From: Hahella sp050299855
GTDB taxonomy: Bacteria; Pseudomonadota; Gammaproteobacteria; Pseudomonadales; Oleiphilaceae
DNA: 64,000 nt
Assembly (NCBI GenBank): GCA_050299855.1
Contig: JBNKWQ010000046.1
Location: 434,001-498,000 of the forward strand
Direction: 5' to 3'
Shown one piece after another: positions 26,391 to 34,822 of this stretch. Below the pieces are notes generated by a model. That model was not told the origin of the DNA. It did not search any database and saw only the letters and a list, made by a program, of their open reading frames with translations. Both the position numbers and the translations under genes were made by a program. Within the stretch, counting starts at the first letter, position 1; every line of letters begins with the position of its first letter.

Positions 26391-26957
26391 ATGACGATTA
26401 AAGCAGATAAGTGGATTCGTAAAATGTCTCAGGAACACGGCATGATTGAGCCGTTTCAGGATGGGCAGGTAAGAGAATCAGACAAAGGCAAGCTGATCTC
26501 CTACGGCAATTCCAGCTACGGATATGACGTCCGCTGCAGCAACGAATTCAAAATCTTCACTAATGTACATTCCGCGACCGTAGATCCTAAGGCTTTCGAT
26601 TCCAAAAGCTTCGTCGATTTTGTCGGCGATGTCTGCATCATTCCCCCTAATTCATTTGCACTGGCACGCACAGTGGAGTACTTCCGTATTCCTCGTAACG
26701 TGCTGACGATTTGTTTAGGTAAATCCACCTACGCGCGTTGCGGCATTATCGTTAACGTCACGCCGCTGGAACCTGAATGGGAAGGACATGTGACCCTGGA
26801 ATTCTCCAACACCACTAATTTGCCTGCCAAAATATACGCCAATGAAGGTGTTGCCCAGATGCTGTTCTTTGAATCTGACGAGGTTTGTGAAGTCAGCTAC
26901 AAAGACCGCGGCGGTAAGTATCTGGGCCAAACCGGCGTAACTCTGCCTAAAGCATGA
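26391..26957 (+). CDS. dcd: dCTP deaminase
   Basis: Deaminates dCTP to dUTP, feeding thymidylate synthesis. The 188-residue protein contains SYGNSSYGYDVRCSNEFKIF, then GKSTYARCGIIVNVTPLEPEWEGHVTLEFSN, which carries the catalytic Glu and the substrate Arg/Ser. The C-terminus YLGQTGVTLPKA closes the trimer. It follows the Fe-S carrier gene, an arrangement common in Pseudomonas relatives. Confidence 0.97.
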   Translation: MTIKADKWIRKMSQEHGMIEPFQDGQVRESDKGKLISYGNSSYGYDVRCSNEFKIFTNVHSATVDPKAFDSKSFVDFVGDVCIIPPNSFALARTVEYFRIPRNVLTICLGKSTYARCGIIVNVTPLEPEWEGHVTLEFSNTTNLPAKIYANEGVAQMLFFESDEVCEVSYKDRGGKYLGQTGVTLPKA

Positions 26958-26999
26958 TCTTCTCGACAGTAAATTGGGGCCCCAAATTAGTATGGCTAC

Positions 27000-27635
27000 A
27001 TGGCTGAACGGGAAGGTGTCATCAAATTCCAGCTGGACCATCAGTGGGGCAGGCTTCCTTCTGACGTGGTTATCACTGAGCTGGAAGAGACCCGAGCGAT
27101 GCTCCTGTCACTGGGCTTGGTTGGGCAGGACCCAGCGCGCTATCAGGGATTGGGTTTCGGTAATTTAAGCTTGCGATACTTTTCGCGCAATGCGGATAGC
27201 AACGAATTTTTAATCACCGGAAGCCAGACGGGGCATCTATCATCATTGACCTTGCATGATTATGCTTTGGTGTTGAAGGCGGATCTGGCATCTAACCAAC
27301 TTAGTTCCCTAGGCGAAACCCGACCTTCTTCGGAATCTACTACCCATGCTTTGCTGTACCAGCTCAGTGGATCCATCAGAGCCGTCATCCATGTGCATTC
27401 TCCGGATATCTGGCAGAAGGCAGAAAAGCTGAGGTTACTGACCACACCGGAAAATGCGCCCTACGCGAGCCCGGAACTGATTAAAGCTGTGACGGTCCTG
27501 TGGCAGCAACAGAATCTGCAAGCAGCAGGATTATTTGTCATGCTTGGGCATCAGGACGGTGTCATTGCTTTTGGACCGGATATTGCCACGGCTTTAGGCC
27601 GGATCGAGGCAGCTCTGGCTGCCGCAACAGACTAA
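27000..27635 (+). CDS. Class II aldolase/adducin-like protein
   Basis: A 211-residue protein of the class II aldolase/adducin N-terminal family. GLGFGNLSLRY (about 48-58) is the substrate-phosphate loop, and TGSQTGHLSSLTLHDYALV follows. Metal ligands are the HxH of AVIHVHSPDIW (about 125-135) and the later His in MLGHQDGVIAFG. Active homologues also use a Glu near the first loop; the substrate is not predictable. A palindrome, TTGGGGCCCCAA at 26975-26986, lies just ahead of the start. There is no clear ribosome site. Confidence 0.75.
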   Translation: MAEREGVIKFQLDHQWGRLPSDVVITELEETRAMLLSLGLVGQDPARYQGLGFGNLSLRYFSRNADSNEFLITGSQTGHLSSLTLHDYALVLKADLASNQLSSLGETRPSSESTTHALLYQLSGSIRAVIHVHSPDIWQKAEKLRLLTTPENAPYASPELIKAVTVLWQQQNLQAAGLFVMLGHQDGVIAFGPDIATALGRIEAALAAATD

Positions 27636-27722
27636 AATATTTATCAATATGATGGGTGAAGACATACCAAACGGTCTGTCACCCAATCACTTATCTCACA
27701 GCCTTTTATAAAGGAAGCAGCC

Positions 27723-28322
27723 TTGGCATCAATTAAGCAATTCAAACAACTTGAGCAATTACGTGGCTGGCGTCAGTTGGTCTTCGTGGCAGCACTTGCC
27801 GAACGCGCTCAGCCGAATCTCACCTTTTTTGCCGATCTGCTTGAAGTCACCTTACCGTTACTGCCCACCCGTCTACTGGATGCCATCTGGCACAGCATTG
27901 AATCCCGCGAAGCCTTGAAAGTCCTGCCGCAGATAGAAGCTCTGGAATCACTGGATGAGTTGTTGGCCGAACATGAGGAATACGGAGCGCAACCCGCGAG
28001 AGATGCCATTCAGCAACTTCTAAATGTATTGGAGCTCCTGACCCGACCAGAAAAAAGCCTGGCTCGCTCTACAGCTGAAGCCAGCTTCCAGACCGTCACG
28101 ACATTTGTGGAATTCAGTGAAGGCGAAGGGCTGGAGGACCATGATCTTGTCATGCTGCTGGACCGTCACCCACTGGTGAAAGCGGAATTGAGCTTTCACC
28201 GGAAACTGTCTGAGATCCTGAAGGCCGCACCAATTCCGACCGCTACGCTGCTAAAGGAAGTTCGCAGCCTGGCCGCGCAGGGTGGGGTAAGTAATATTGG
28301 GATCAGTCTGGAGGAGGAATGA
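27723..28322 (+). CDS. YjaG family protein (DUF416)
   Basis: A 199-residue cytosolic, largely helical protein of the YjaG/DUF416 family, whose function is not established. FKQLEQLRGWRQLVFVAALAERAQPNLTFF at the N-terminus and the C-terminal LMLLDRHPLVKAELSFHRKL-like segment are the family landmarks. The start is a TTG at 27723; a GGAAG ribosome site sits 5 bases upstream and no ATG fits the alignment. It is probably a separate small transcript, with a nested stem-loop downstream. Confidence 0.85.
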   Translation: MASIKQFKQLEQLRGWRQLVFVAALAERAQPNLTFFADLLEVTLPLLPTRLLDAIWHSIESREALKVLPQIEALESLDELLAEHEEYGAQPARDAIQQLLNVLELLTRPEKSLARSTAEASFQTVTTFVEFSEGEGLEDHDLVMLLDRHPLVKAELSFHRKLSEILKAAPIPTATLLKEVRSLAAQGGVSNIGISLEEE

Positions 28323-28339
28323 GCGCTAACTTGAAGATT

Positions 28340-28394
28340 GTGCAAAGGTGAATAGGGGCTTAACCTAAAAATTGGAATTTAGGATGCTTTGCAC
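28340..28394 (+). other. Nested stem-loop between the YjaG gene and avtA
   Basis: The outer arms GTGCAAAG (28340-28347) and CTTTGCAC (28387-28394) pair perfectly. Between them, CCTAAA (28364-28369) and TTTAGG (28378-28383) form an inner stem. No T-tract follows. It is in the 168-bp spacer and could be a leader structure of avtA or the 3' end of the upstream messenger. Confidence 0.45.
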
Positions 28395-28490
28395 GAACCT
28401 GAGTCCGTTGCGAGAATCAAGGTATCCTTTCCGAAGAATAAATTAGTGATCCTGCATTTATAGAACCAGGCGCGAACACGAGGTAACTTC

Positions 28491-29744
28491 ATGAACCTTT
28501 CTGAATTTGGCACCAAATTCACCCAGGAAGCCGGCATCAATTCATTGATGGAAGATCTTGGCCATGCCTTAGCGGATGGCAATATGATCATGATGGGCGG
28601 TGGTAACCCAGGGTTGGTGCCGGAGGTGCAGGAATTGTTTCAGAAAGAACTGCGCCGGATAACGGATCAACCTGAGGAGTTTCGCAAGCTCACCGGTATT
28701 TATGATCCGCCTCAGGGTAAAAAACAGTTCATCCAGACCCTGGCCAGGCTTCTGCAGGATCAATATGGCTGGCCGATAGGTCTGGAAAACATAGCCCTGA
28801 CCAATGGCAGCCAATCCGCTTTTTTCATTCTGTTCAATATGTTTGCCGGGCGTTACCCGGATGGCCGTCTGAAGAAAGTCCAGCTGCCGATGACGCCGGA
28901 ATATATTGGTTATGCCGACGCGGGGCTTACCCAGGATTTCTTTGTCTCCAACCGCCCATCGATCGAAATGCTGGATGAGCATCGGTTTAAATACCATGTG
29001 GATTTCGACAATCTGCATATTGATGATGATATCGGTGTGCTCTGTGTTTCGCGTCCAACCAACCCAACTGGAAATGTGCTGACCGATGACGAAATGGCGC
29101 GCCTGATCCAGTTGGCAAAAGCGCATGATATTCCTCTGATTGTGGATGGCGCCTACGGGCTGCCGTTTCCGGATCTGGTGTTTACCGATGTGAAGCCTGT
29201 TTGGGACGACCATCTGGTGCTCTGCTTGAGCCTTTCAAAACTGGGGCTGCCTGCGGTCAGGACGGGGATCGTTATCGCCAAGCCGGAAATTATCAAAGCT
29301 GTGGCCGGTGTGAATGCGATTATGAATCTGGCACCGGGGAGCTTCGGTGCCATGCTGGCAAATTCCATGGTGGCCAGCGGGGACATTCTCAGGCTGAGTT
29401 CAAATGTCATTAAACCCTTCTATCGGCGCAAAGCTCAGCAGGCCTTTAAACTGCTAAGCACAGAACTGAGTGGCTTGCCCTATGCGTTGCACGAGCCTGA
29501 AGGGGCAATGTTTCTCTGGCTTTGGTTGCGCGATCTGCCTATCAGCAGCAAGGAATTATATGAGCGGCTGAAACTGCGAGGGGTTCTGGTGGTGTCGGGG
29601 CATTACTTCTTTCCCGGACTGAATGACGACTGGGTGCATAAGCAGCAATGCCTGCGTATTACCTACTCCCAGGAAGATGAACAGGTGGCCAAGGGTCTCC
29701 GGTTGCTGGCTGATGAAGTACGCAAGGTCTACGCTGGAAACTGA
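28491..29744 (+). CDS. avtA: Valine-pyruvate aminotransferase
   Basis: PLP-dependent class I/II aminotransferase that interconverts valine and pyruvate with 2-ketoisovalerate and alanine. The 417 residues equal the length of E. coli AvtA and the N-terminus MNLSEFGTKFTQEAGINSLM matches that family. SRPTNPTGNVL (about 185-195) is the substrate/PLP loop, DGAYGLPFPD carries the PLP-phenolic Asp/Tyr, and the Schiff-base Lys is in LSLSKLGLPAVRTG (about 249). It ends 42 bp before the convergent DUF3108 gene; no terminator is visible in that gap. Confidence 0.95.
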   Translation: MNLSEFGTKFTQEAGINSLMEDLGHALADGNMIMMGGGNPGLVPEVQELFQKELRRITDQPEEFRKLTGIYDPPQGKKQFIQTLARLLQDQYGWPIGLENIALTNGSQSAFFILFNMFAGRYPDGRLKKVQLPMTPEYIGYADAGLTQDFFVSNRPSIEMLDEHRFKYHVDFDNLHIDDDIGVLCVSRPTNPTGNVLTDDEMARLIQLAKAHDIPLIVDGAYGLPFPDLVFTDVKPVWDDHLVLCLSLSKLGLPAVRTGIVIAKPEIIKAVAGVNAIMNLAPGSFGAMLANSMVASGDILRLSSNVIKPFYRRKAQQAFKLLSTELSGLPYALHEPEGAMFLWLWLRDLPISSKELYERLKLRGVLVVSGHYFFPGLNDDWVHKQQCLRITYSQEDEQVAKGLRLLADEVRKVYAGN

Positions 29745-29786
29745 TCTATTTCATCTGCTCAGAAATCTGATCCAATTCAAATGGGG

Positions 29787-30644
29787 TTATTTCAAGCGAG
29801 GTTCAAATACCCTTCCCGAGACTTCCGCCGTTTGCAGGACGATCTCGTATTTTTCCCCGTCAGGTTCTACCTGCGTCATTTTTAGCAACAGGTAATCCTG
29901 ATTCTGGGCGAACCATAGGCGGGTTTTGCGTTCGCTGTCCGGTTCACGAACCTTCTCAACGACTACGCAGGGAATTGCACTTGGTTCTCCAGGCAATTCC
30001 TCAGTACCTACCACAGCAAATACATAAGGTCTCAGATGGCCTTTATCTGCCACCAAATAGCTCATTTCCTTTTTGCCGCCGGCCAGATCGAGCCTGAGTT
30101 GTAGCTGATAGCCGAGGCGGTCCAGAGTCAATGCAGGAATGTCCAGGGTGGTTGAATGGTTGTCGATATCGTAGCGGACCTGTTGGTGCCCCCAGTCAAA
30201 ATCGGCCATGGATTCCTTGCCCTTGATCCAGCCACTACGCTGATACTGGTATTTCAGCGGTAGCAGTTGTCCGCCGTTCCATTGAAAGTGCAGGGTCTCG
30301 GAAATATCTACGATAAACGAGCTGACATCGAAACGATATTGCCACTCACCATCTGCTAACGGTTCCAGAATGCGGACCGCACTACCGCGTATAGGAATGC
30401 CTTTCTTGTAGGTAGCTCGATACTCGGCGCGGCTGGGTGCCAGTGGCAGAGAAATCTTGCCTGACTCTTGGTTAGCGCTTGTGCTGGTGGTTAATTCAGG
30501 GGTGGCAGGAGCCATATCTGCGTGGGCCGTGAAAGTAAACACGCAACTAAGCAGGCAGGTGAGACCGAGAACGGAAATTTCTGAGATTCTTAAAGTGGGC
30601 CGGTTGGTCAAGCCGCTAGTCTGCCCGGTGTTGAAGAATCGCAT
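29787..30644 (-). CDS. DUF3108 exported protein
   Basis: Exported protein of the DUF3108 family, 285 residues from the ATG at 30644. This start has an AGAGG site in front; the longer frame from 30677 does not. An N-terminal hydrophobic signal (ISVLGLTCLLSCVFTFTAHA) is followed by a beta-rich domain starting APSRAEYRATYKKGIPI. Family members lie downstream of purN in Pseudomonas-like genomes and are thought to be periplasmic, but no biochemical role is known. It is separated from purN by a long hairpin. Confidence 0.85.
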   Translation of the reverse strand: MRFFNTGQTSGLTNRPTLRISEISVLGLTCLLSCVFTFTAHADMAPATPELTTSTSANQESGKISLPLAPSRAEYRATYKKGIPIRGSAVRILEPLADGEWQYRFDVSSFIVDISETLHFQWNGGQLLPLKYQYQRSGWIKGKESMADFDWGHQQVRYDIDNHSTTLDIPALTLDRLGYQLQLRLDLAGGKKEMSYLVADKGHLRPYVFAVVGTEELPGEPSAIPCVVVEKVREPDSERKTRLWFAQNQDYLLLKMTQVEPDGEKYEIVLQTAEVSGRVFEPRLK

Positions 30645-30748
30645 AAAACCTCTGGATGTCTGAGGATGATAGAACAACCATAGGCGCAGTGTGAGAGATG
30701 ATCAAGTTTGGTGGAGAGGTGCTGGATGATCTAAGTGTCGGCGGGTCC

Positions 30749-30790
30749 AGGTTAGCCGGTAATCTGCTTTTTCTGATAACCGGCTAACCT
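30749..30790. other. Long hairpin between purN and the DUF3108 gene
   Basis: AGGTTAGCCGGTAATC (30749-30764) pairs with GATAACCGGCTAACCT (30775-30790), 15 of 16 positions, around the loop TGCTTTTTCT. No T-run follows on either strand. It lies 11 bp beyond the purN stop. It resembles a repetitive extragenic palindrome or a messenger-protecting stem, but I see no other copy in this window. Confidence 0.7.
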
Positions 30791-30801
30791 AAAAGGGAAG
30801 G

Positions 30802-31473
30802 TCAGGCTTCTGTGTTGGCGATACTGATGCCGGATTGCGGAAGCACTCTGCCATCCAATACTGCCTGATTACCCTGCATGGACAGGCGTCTTTCGGCAAA
30901 CCAGCGCACAGCTTCCGGGTAGATCAAGTGTTCCTGTAACTGGACGCGCTGGGCCAGCACTTCAGCAGTGTCGCCCGGCAGAATGGGAACTTCGGCCTGC
31001 AGGATATTAGGACCGCCATCCAGCTCCTCAGTGACGAAGTGGACGGTCACGCCGTGTTTTCTGTCGCTGGCATCCAGTGCTCGCTGATGAGTATTCAGCC
31101 CCTGATATTTGGGCAGCAGGGAAGGGTGCACATTCAGCATGCGGCCCTGGTAGTGACGCACAAAGTCGGCCGTCAAAATTCGCATAAAGCCTGCCAGGAC
31201 TAGCAGGTCAGGCTTATAGCCATCGATCAGGTCTTGTAAAACCTGATCAAAAGTCTCACGGTCCGGGAATGCTTTATGGTCGAGGGTGGTCGCTTCAATA
31301 CCGGCCTTTAATGCCCGCTCCAGTCCGAAAGCGTCCGGCCGGTTGCTGATAACAGCGACGATATTCCCCGAAAGCCTGTTCTGGGCTTGGGCATCTATGA
31401 TGGCTTGCAGGTTGCTGCCGTTACCGGATATCAAAACTACGATTCGGCATTCTGGCTTTGCTGGCTCGGTCAC
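30802..31473 (-). CDS. purN: Phosphoribosylglycinamide formyltransferase
   Basis: Transfers the formyl group from 10-formyl-THF to GAR, the third step of purine synthesis. The 223-residue protein has VLISGNGSNLQAIIDA at the phosphate site (about 9-24). The active-site Asn/His segment is MLNVHPSLLPKYQGLNTHQ (about 113-131), and the catalytic Asp lies in FVTEELDGGPNILQ. It follows purM by 53 bp; together they form the purMN unit on the - strand. Confidence 0.97.
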   Translation of the reverse strand: MTEPAKPECRIVVLISGNGSNLQAIIDAQAQNRLSGNIVAVISNRPDAFGLERALKAGIEATTLDHKAFPDRETFDQVLQDLIDGYKPDLLVLAGFMRILTADFVRHYQGRMLNVHPSLLPKYQGLNTHQRALDASDRKHGVTVHFVTEELDGGPNILQAEVPILPGDTAEVLAQRVQLQEHLIYPEAVRWFAERRLSMQGNQAVLDGRVLPQSGISIANTEA

Positions 31474-31521
31474 TACTTTCTATCCACCACTATTTTCTAT
31501 TCACCACTACTTTAGGTTGTA
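31471..31521. repeat. 17-bp tandem repeat between purM and purN
   Basis: Units CACTACTTTCTATCCAC (31471-31487) and CACTATTTTCTATTCAC (31488-31504) are followed by a partial third unit starting CACTACTTT. The array starts at the first bases of purN and fills the purM-purN spacer. Confidence 0.65.
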
Positions 31522-31526
31522 CATTG

Positions 31527-32585
31527 CTATTGGGGTAGTCCCAGCAATTCAACGATCGGGATCTCTTCATTGTGCTCGGCAATGTGGCCCAGTTCGAACA
31601 CAATTTCACCCGCAGCCTGCAACAGTTCTATGGCGCGGTCTTTACTTTCAGCAGGGACTACAATCGCCATACCTATGCCGCAGTTAAAAGTGCGGAACAT
31701 TTCTGTCCAGTCGACATTGCCTTGTTCCTGTAACCACTGGAATAAAGGCGGCAGTGTGTAGGCATCTGCATCGATAACTGCCTTCGCGTGGTTTGGCAGG
31801 ACACGGGGAATATTTTCCAGCAGGCCACCACCAGTAATATGAGAAAGGGCATGAACAGGAGTTTGTCGAATCAGTTCCAGTAGTGATTTCACATAAATGC
31901 GGGTGGGCTTGAGTAAAGCATCACCCAGAGTACTATCGCCAAACGCCACAGATAAATCAGCCTGACTGACTTCGATAATTTTACGTACCAATGAGTAACC
32001 GTTGGAATGTACGCCTGATGAAGCCAGGCCAAGAATTACATCGCCGGGTTTGACCAGTTGGCCGTCGATAATCTTGGACTTCTCTACAATTCCAACACAG
32101 AAGCCGGCCAGGTCGTAGTCTTCACCTTCATACATGCCGGGCATTTCAGCAGTTTCGCCGCCGATCAGTGAGCAGCCTGCCTGCAGGCAACCTTCGCCGA
32201 TGCCTGATACGACTGTCGCCGCGATATCCACCGAGAGCTTGCCGGTGGCGTAATAGTCGAGGAAGAACAGTGGTTCGGCACCCTGCACAATCAGGTCGTT
32301 GACGCACATGGCAACCAGGTCGATTCCGATGGAGTCATGCATGCCCAGCTGCATGGCGAGGCGCAATTTAGTACCGACGCCGTCAGTGCCGGATACCAGC
32401 ACAGGTTCCTGATAGCCCTTGGGAATCTCAAACAGTGCTCCAAATCCGCCAAGTCCGGCCAGAACTTCAGGACGACGAGTGGCTTGCGCGGCTCCCTTGA
32501 TACGCTCTACCAGTGCATTTCCGGCGTCTATATCAACGCCTGCATCACGATAGCTTAAGGAAGGTTTGTCGGTAGGTGCGGTCAT
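31527..32585 (-). CDS. purM: Phosphoribosylformylglycinamidine cyclo-ligase
   Basis: AIR synthetase, fifth step of purine synthesis, ATP-dependent. The 352-residue protein starts LSYRDAGVDIDAGNALV, as in PurM generally. SGTDGVGTKLRLA (about 64-76), DLVAMCVNDLIVQGAEPLFFLDYYA (the metal and dimer segment) and GGETAEMPGMYEGEDYDLAG (about 140-159) are present. It is the first gene of purM-purN and is divergent from the DUF2066 gene. Confidence 0.98.
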   Translation of the reverse strand: MTAPTDKPSLSYRDAGVDIDAGNALVERIKGAAQATRRPEVLAGLGGFGALFEIPKGYQEPVLVSGTDGVGTKLRLAMQLGMHDSIGIDLVAMCVNDLIVQGAEPLFFLDYYATGKLSVDIAATVVSGIGEGCLQAGCSLIGGETAEMPGMYEGEDYDLAGFCVGIVEKSKIIDGQLVKPGDVILGLASSGVHSNGYSLVRKIIEVSQADLSVAFGDSTLGDALLKPTRIYVKSLLELIRQTPVHALSHITGGGLLENIPRVLPNHAKAVIDADAYTLPPLFQWLQEQGNVDWTEMFRTFNCGIGMAIVVPAESKDRAIELLQAAGEIVFELGHIAEHNEEIPIVELLGLPQ

Positions 32586-32927
32586 GGGGCGGTGTGCTCT
32601 CTGTCTGAGTGGGAAAGAAGGTCGCGTATTTTAGCAATTGAGGCCTGCGAGTTCTATTGCCACTGAAAACTAATTCTAATCCGCCGGTTGGCGATAAACG
32701 TACAGTAACTCTGGAAGGGGGCCCGAAGGTAATAAAAAGTCAGTCGATAAATACCTGGGCAGGGAGAACTCATAATGGAATTATTGGTGCGTTTAGATAG
32801 CAGAAAGTAACTGTCGTTTAATAGTGGCTGATCGGGAAATAGTGTATTCTTGCCCGCACTTGTGGCCGGTGACGACCATCGATCCCGCCTGAAAAGATTA
32901 ACTCTAATCAAAGATTTGGAATTGGAA

Positions 32928-34073
32928 GTGACCCTCTTTCCCCAGACAGACATTTCTCAGATAAATCGGCGCCTTCTGTTGCGATTAATATTCACGCTCG
33001 CCCTGTTCAGTTGCCTGATGACGGCCAGTATTGCCTATGCTGTGAGCGTAGAGGGGCTCTATGAGGTTTCTGTGCCGGTGCCTGATCAGGGGCCGGACAG
33101 CAGACGCCAGGCGTTGGATGCCGGCCTGGAACAGGTGGTTGACCGGATGACCGGGACGCCGAACTGGCGAGATCTGTATCCTGCCTCAGAACTGCAGACC
33201 AATACCCAGCGTTTGCTGGAGCAATACAGTTATGATCGTAATCCTGCGGCGGATGCAGCTAACACTACTGCTGGCCAGGGGGCTGTTTCCCCTTGGTTGC
33301 TGAAAGCCAAGTTTTCCGGTGGTGCCCTGTCGCAGATGCTGGCTGAGAAGGGGTTACCGGTGTGGTCCCAAAACAGGCCTCAGACCCTGTTCTGGATTGC
33401 CCAGGATCAACGGGGCCGCCGCGACGTGGTCGCGGAAGGTCAAGGACAGCCTCTGGTCAGCAGCCTGCAGGCTGCGGGTAAATACTGGGGCTTGCCAATG
33501 CTGTTGCCTTTAATGGATCTGGAGGACTCCTCAGCACTGAATGTGTCGGACTTGTGGGGTTTTTTTGCCGGCCCGGTTGAGGCCGCTTCTGCCCGCTATC
33601 GGAGCGGTGCTATTACCCTGGCCAGGCTGTACCGGGACAATGCAGGTCGCTGGACAGGATCATGGCAGGTCCGGATCAATGGTCAGCAACTGCAACAGGG
33701 TGAAATTGAGGCAAACTCCGAGGCTGAGTGGGCGCATCAACTGATGGCGAATGTTGCCTCCACGTTGGCGTCCAAGTATGCCATTACCCTGGACGAAAAC
33801 TCAGCTAATGCGGTCAAACTGGAAGTCAACAATGTGAGAACATTCAAGGACTATGTAGATGTGACGCGTGTTCTGCAGAAACTGGCGCCTGTGAAGAGCG
33901 TCGAGCCCTTCTATGTCAGTCGGGATGTGGTGCGTTTTGAGCTGGCTCTGAGTACCTACCCTGAGCAATTGGAAGAGCATATGGCATTGCAAGAGCGCTT
34001 GCGTCCAACAGTTGCCGGAGCTCCACCACCGGAATTGGGGTATTGGCTGTACTATCATTGGGAGTCCAAGTAA
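32928..34073 (+). CDS. DUF2066 exported protein
   Basis: Exported protein of the DUF2066 family, function unknown. A hydrophobic signal (LLLRLIFTLALFSCLMTASIAYA) precedes VEGLYEVSVPVPDQGPDSR, the family's first conserved block. The remainder is a mixed alpha/beta domain to HWESK. I place the start at a GTG (32928) with a GGAATTGGA-type site. A TTG at 32850 would give a 407-residue form and cannot be excluded. The gene is usually divergent from purM and upstream of the CDP-alcohol phosphatidyltransferase and hda, as here. Its 3' end lies within a 25-bp tandem repeat. Confidence 0.8.
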   Translation: MTLFPQTDISQINRRLLLRLIFTLALFSCLMTASIAYAVSVEGLYEVSVPVPDQGPDSRRQALDAGLEQVVDRMTGTPNWRDLYPASELQTNTQRLLEQYSYDRNPAADAANTTAGQGAVSPWLLKAKFSGGALSQMLAEKGLPVWSQNRPQTLFWIAQDQRGRRDVVAEGQGQPLVSSLQAAGKYWGLPMLLPLMDLEDSSALNVSDLWGFFAGPVEAASARYRSGAITLARLYRDNAGRWTGSWQVRINGQQLQQGEIEANSEAEWAHQLMANVASTLASKYAITLDENSANAVKLEVNNVRTFKDYVDVTRVLQKLAPVKSVEPFYVSRDVVRFELALSTYPEQLEEHMALQERLRPTVAGAPPPELGYWLYYHWESK

Positions 34074-34130
34074 GTGCAGGCATTGGGAGCCCTAGTTGGT
34101 GCAGGCATTGGGAGTCTAAGTAGGTGCTGT
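34056..34130. repeat. Three 25-bp tandem repeats across the DUF2066 gene end
   Basis: Units at 34056-34080, 34081-34105 and 34106-34130 share CATTGGGAG(T/C)C(C/T)(A/T)AGT(A/T)(A/G)GTGC. The first unit includes the last codons and the stop of the DUF2066 gene, and the others lie beyond it. This suggests local duplication outward from the gene end. Confidence 0.85.
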
Positions 34131-34230
34131 TCAATTGAAGGCCGTTCGTCACTTTGTCACTAAAGTGCAATGCATCTGGTTTAGGGCTAGACTCTCCCTG
34201 ATCGTCGATGTCTAAAGGAGATCAATACAT

Positions 34231-34797
34231 TTGAGTATCCCATGGCAGCATTTACCTAACGCGATTACCGTTATGCGTATTCTGCTGGTGGCACCTATTG
34301 CTTTTTGTCTGGCCAGGGAGTGGTACCGGGATGCTCTCTGGCTCTTTCTGGTGGCTGGGCTGTCTGATGGTTTGGATGGCTTTCTGGCTCGAACTTTTAA
34401 GTGGTCCAGTCGCTTTGGCGCGATTACAGACCCGCTGGCAGACAAAGTGCTTCTAGTGTGTGTTTTTATCGTGTTAACCATTAATGGGTTGCTGCCAATC
34501 TGGCTGACCCTGATTGTATTTGGCAGAGATTTGATGATCGTGGCAGGGGCATTAGCCTATCATATGTTGATTGGCAGTTATTCAATGCGCCCGAGTAGAT
34601 GGGGAAAATTGAGTACGTTCACCCAGATCACCTATGCCCTGATGATTATTTTGCACCAGGCAGGTATTGCCATGCCTCTGTGGTCTTTAGAAGTGGGGCT
34701 ATGGATTGTTGCCTGTGCCAGCCTGATCAGTGGCGGGCATTATATGCTTACCTGGGGACGAAAATTTATTACTGAACGCACCCGAGCAAAAGCCTGA
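34231..34797 (+). CDS. CDP-alcohol phosphatidyltransferase family protein
   Basis: Integral membrane enzyme of the CDP-alcohol phosphatidyltransferase family (phospholipid head-group transfer). The signature D-x2-D-G-x2-A-R-x8-G-x3-D-x3-D is intact in SDGLDGFLARTF through ITDPLADKV (about 46-73). The 188 residues form about five or six membrane helices. The start is a TTG at 34231 with AAAGGAG about 10 bases upstream. It is PgsA-like, but a dedicated PgsA would normally be elsewhere, so the alcohol acceptor is uncertain. The hda gene begins 25 bp downstream. Confidence 0.87.
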   Translation: MSIPWQHLPNAITVMRILLVAPIAFCLAREWYRDALWLFLVAGLSDGLDGFLARTFKWSSRFGAITDPLADKVLLVCVFIVLTINGLLPIWLTLIVFGRDLMIVAGALAYHMLIGSYSMRPSRWGKLSTFTQITYALMIILHQAGIAMPLWSLEVGLWIVACASLISGGHYMLTWGRKFITERTRAKA

Positions 34798-34822
34798 ATC
34801 CGGTGAGCAGCCAGAATCCTAT

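Noticed and set aside
32654..32953. 99-codon - strand frame upstream of purM
   Set aside because: It overlaps the DUF2066 signal-peptide region in antisense and lacks family features.
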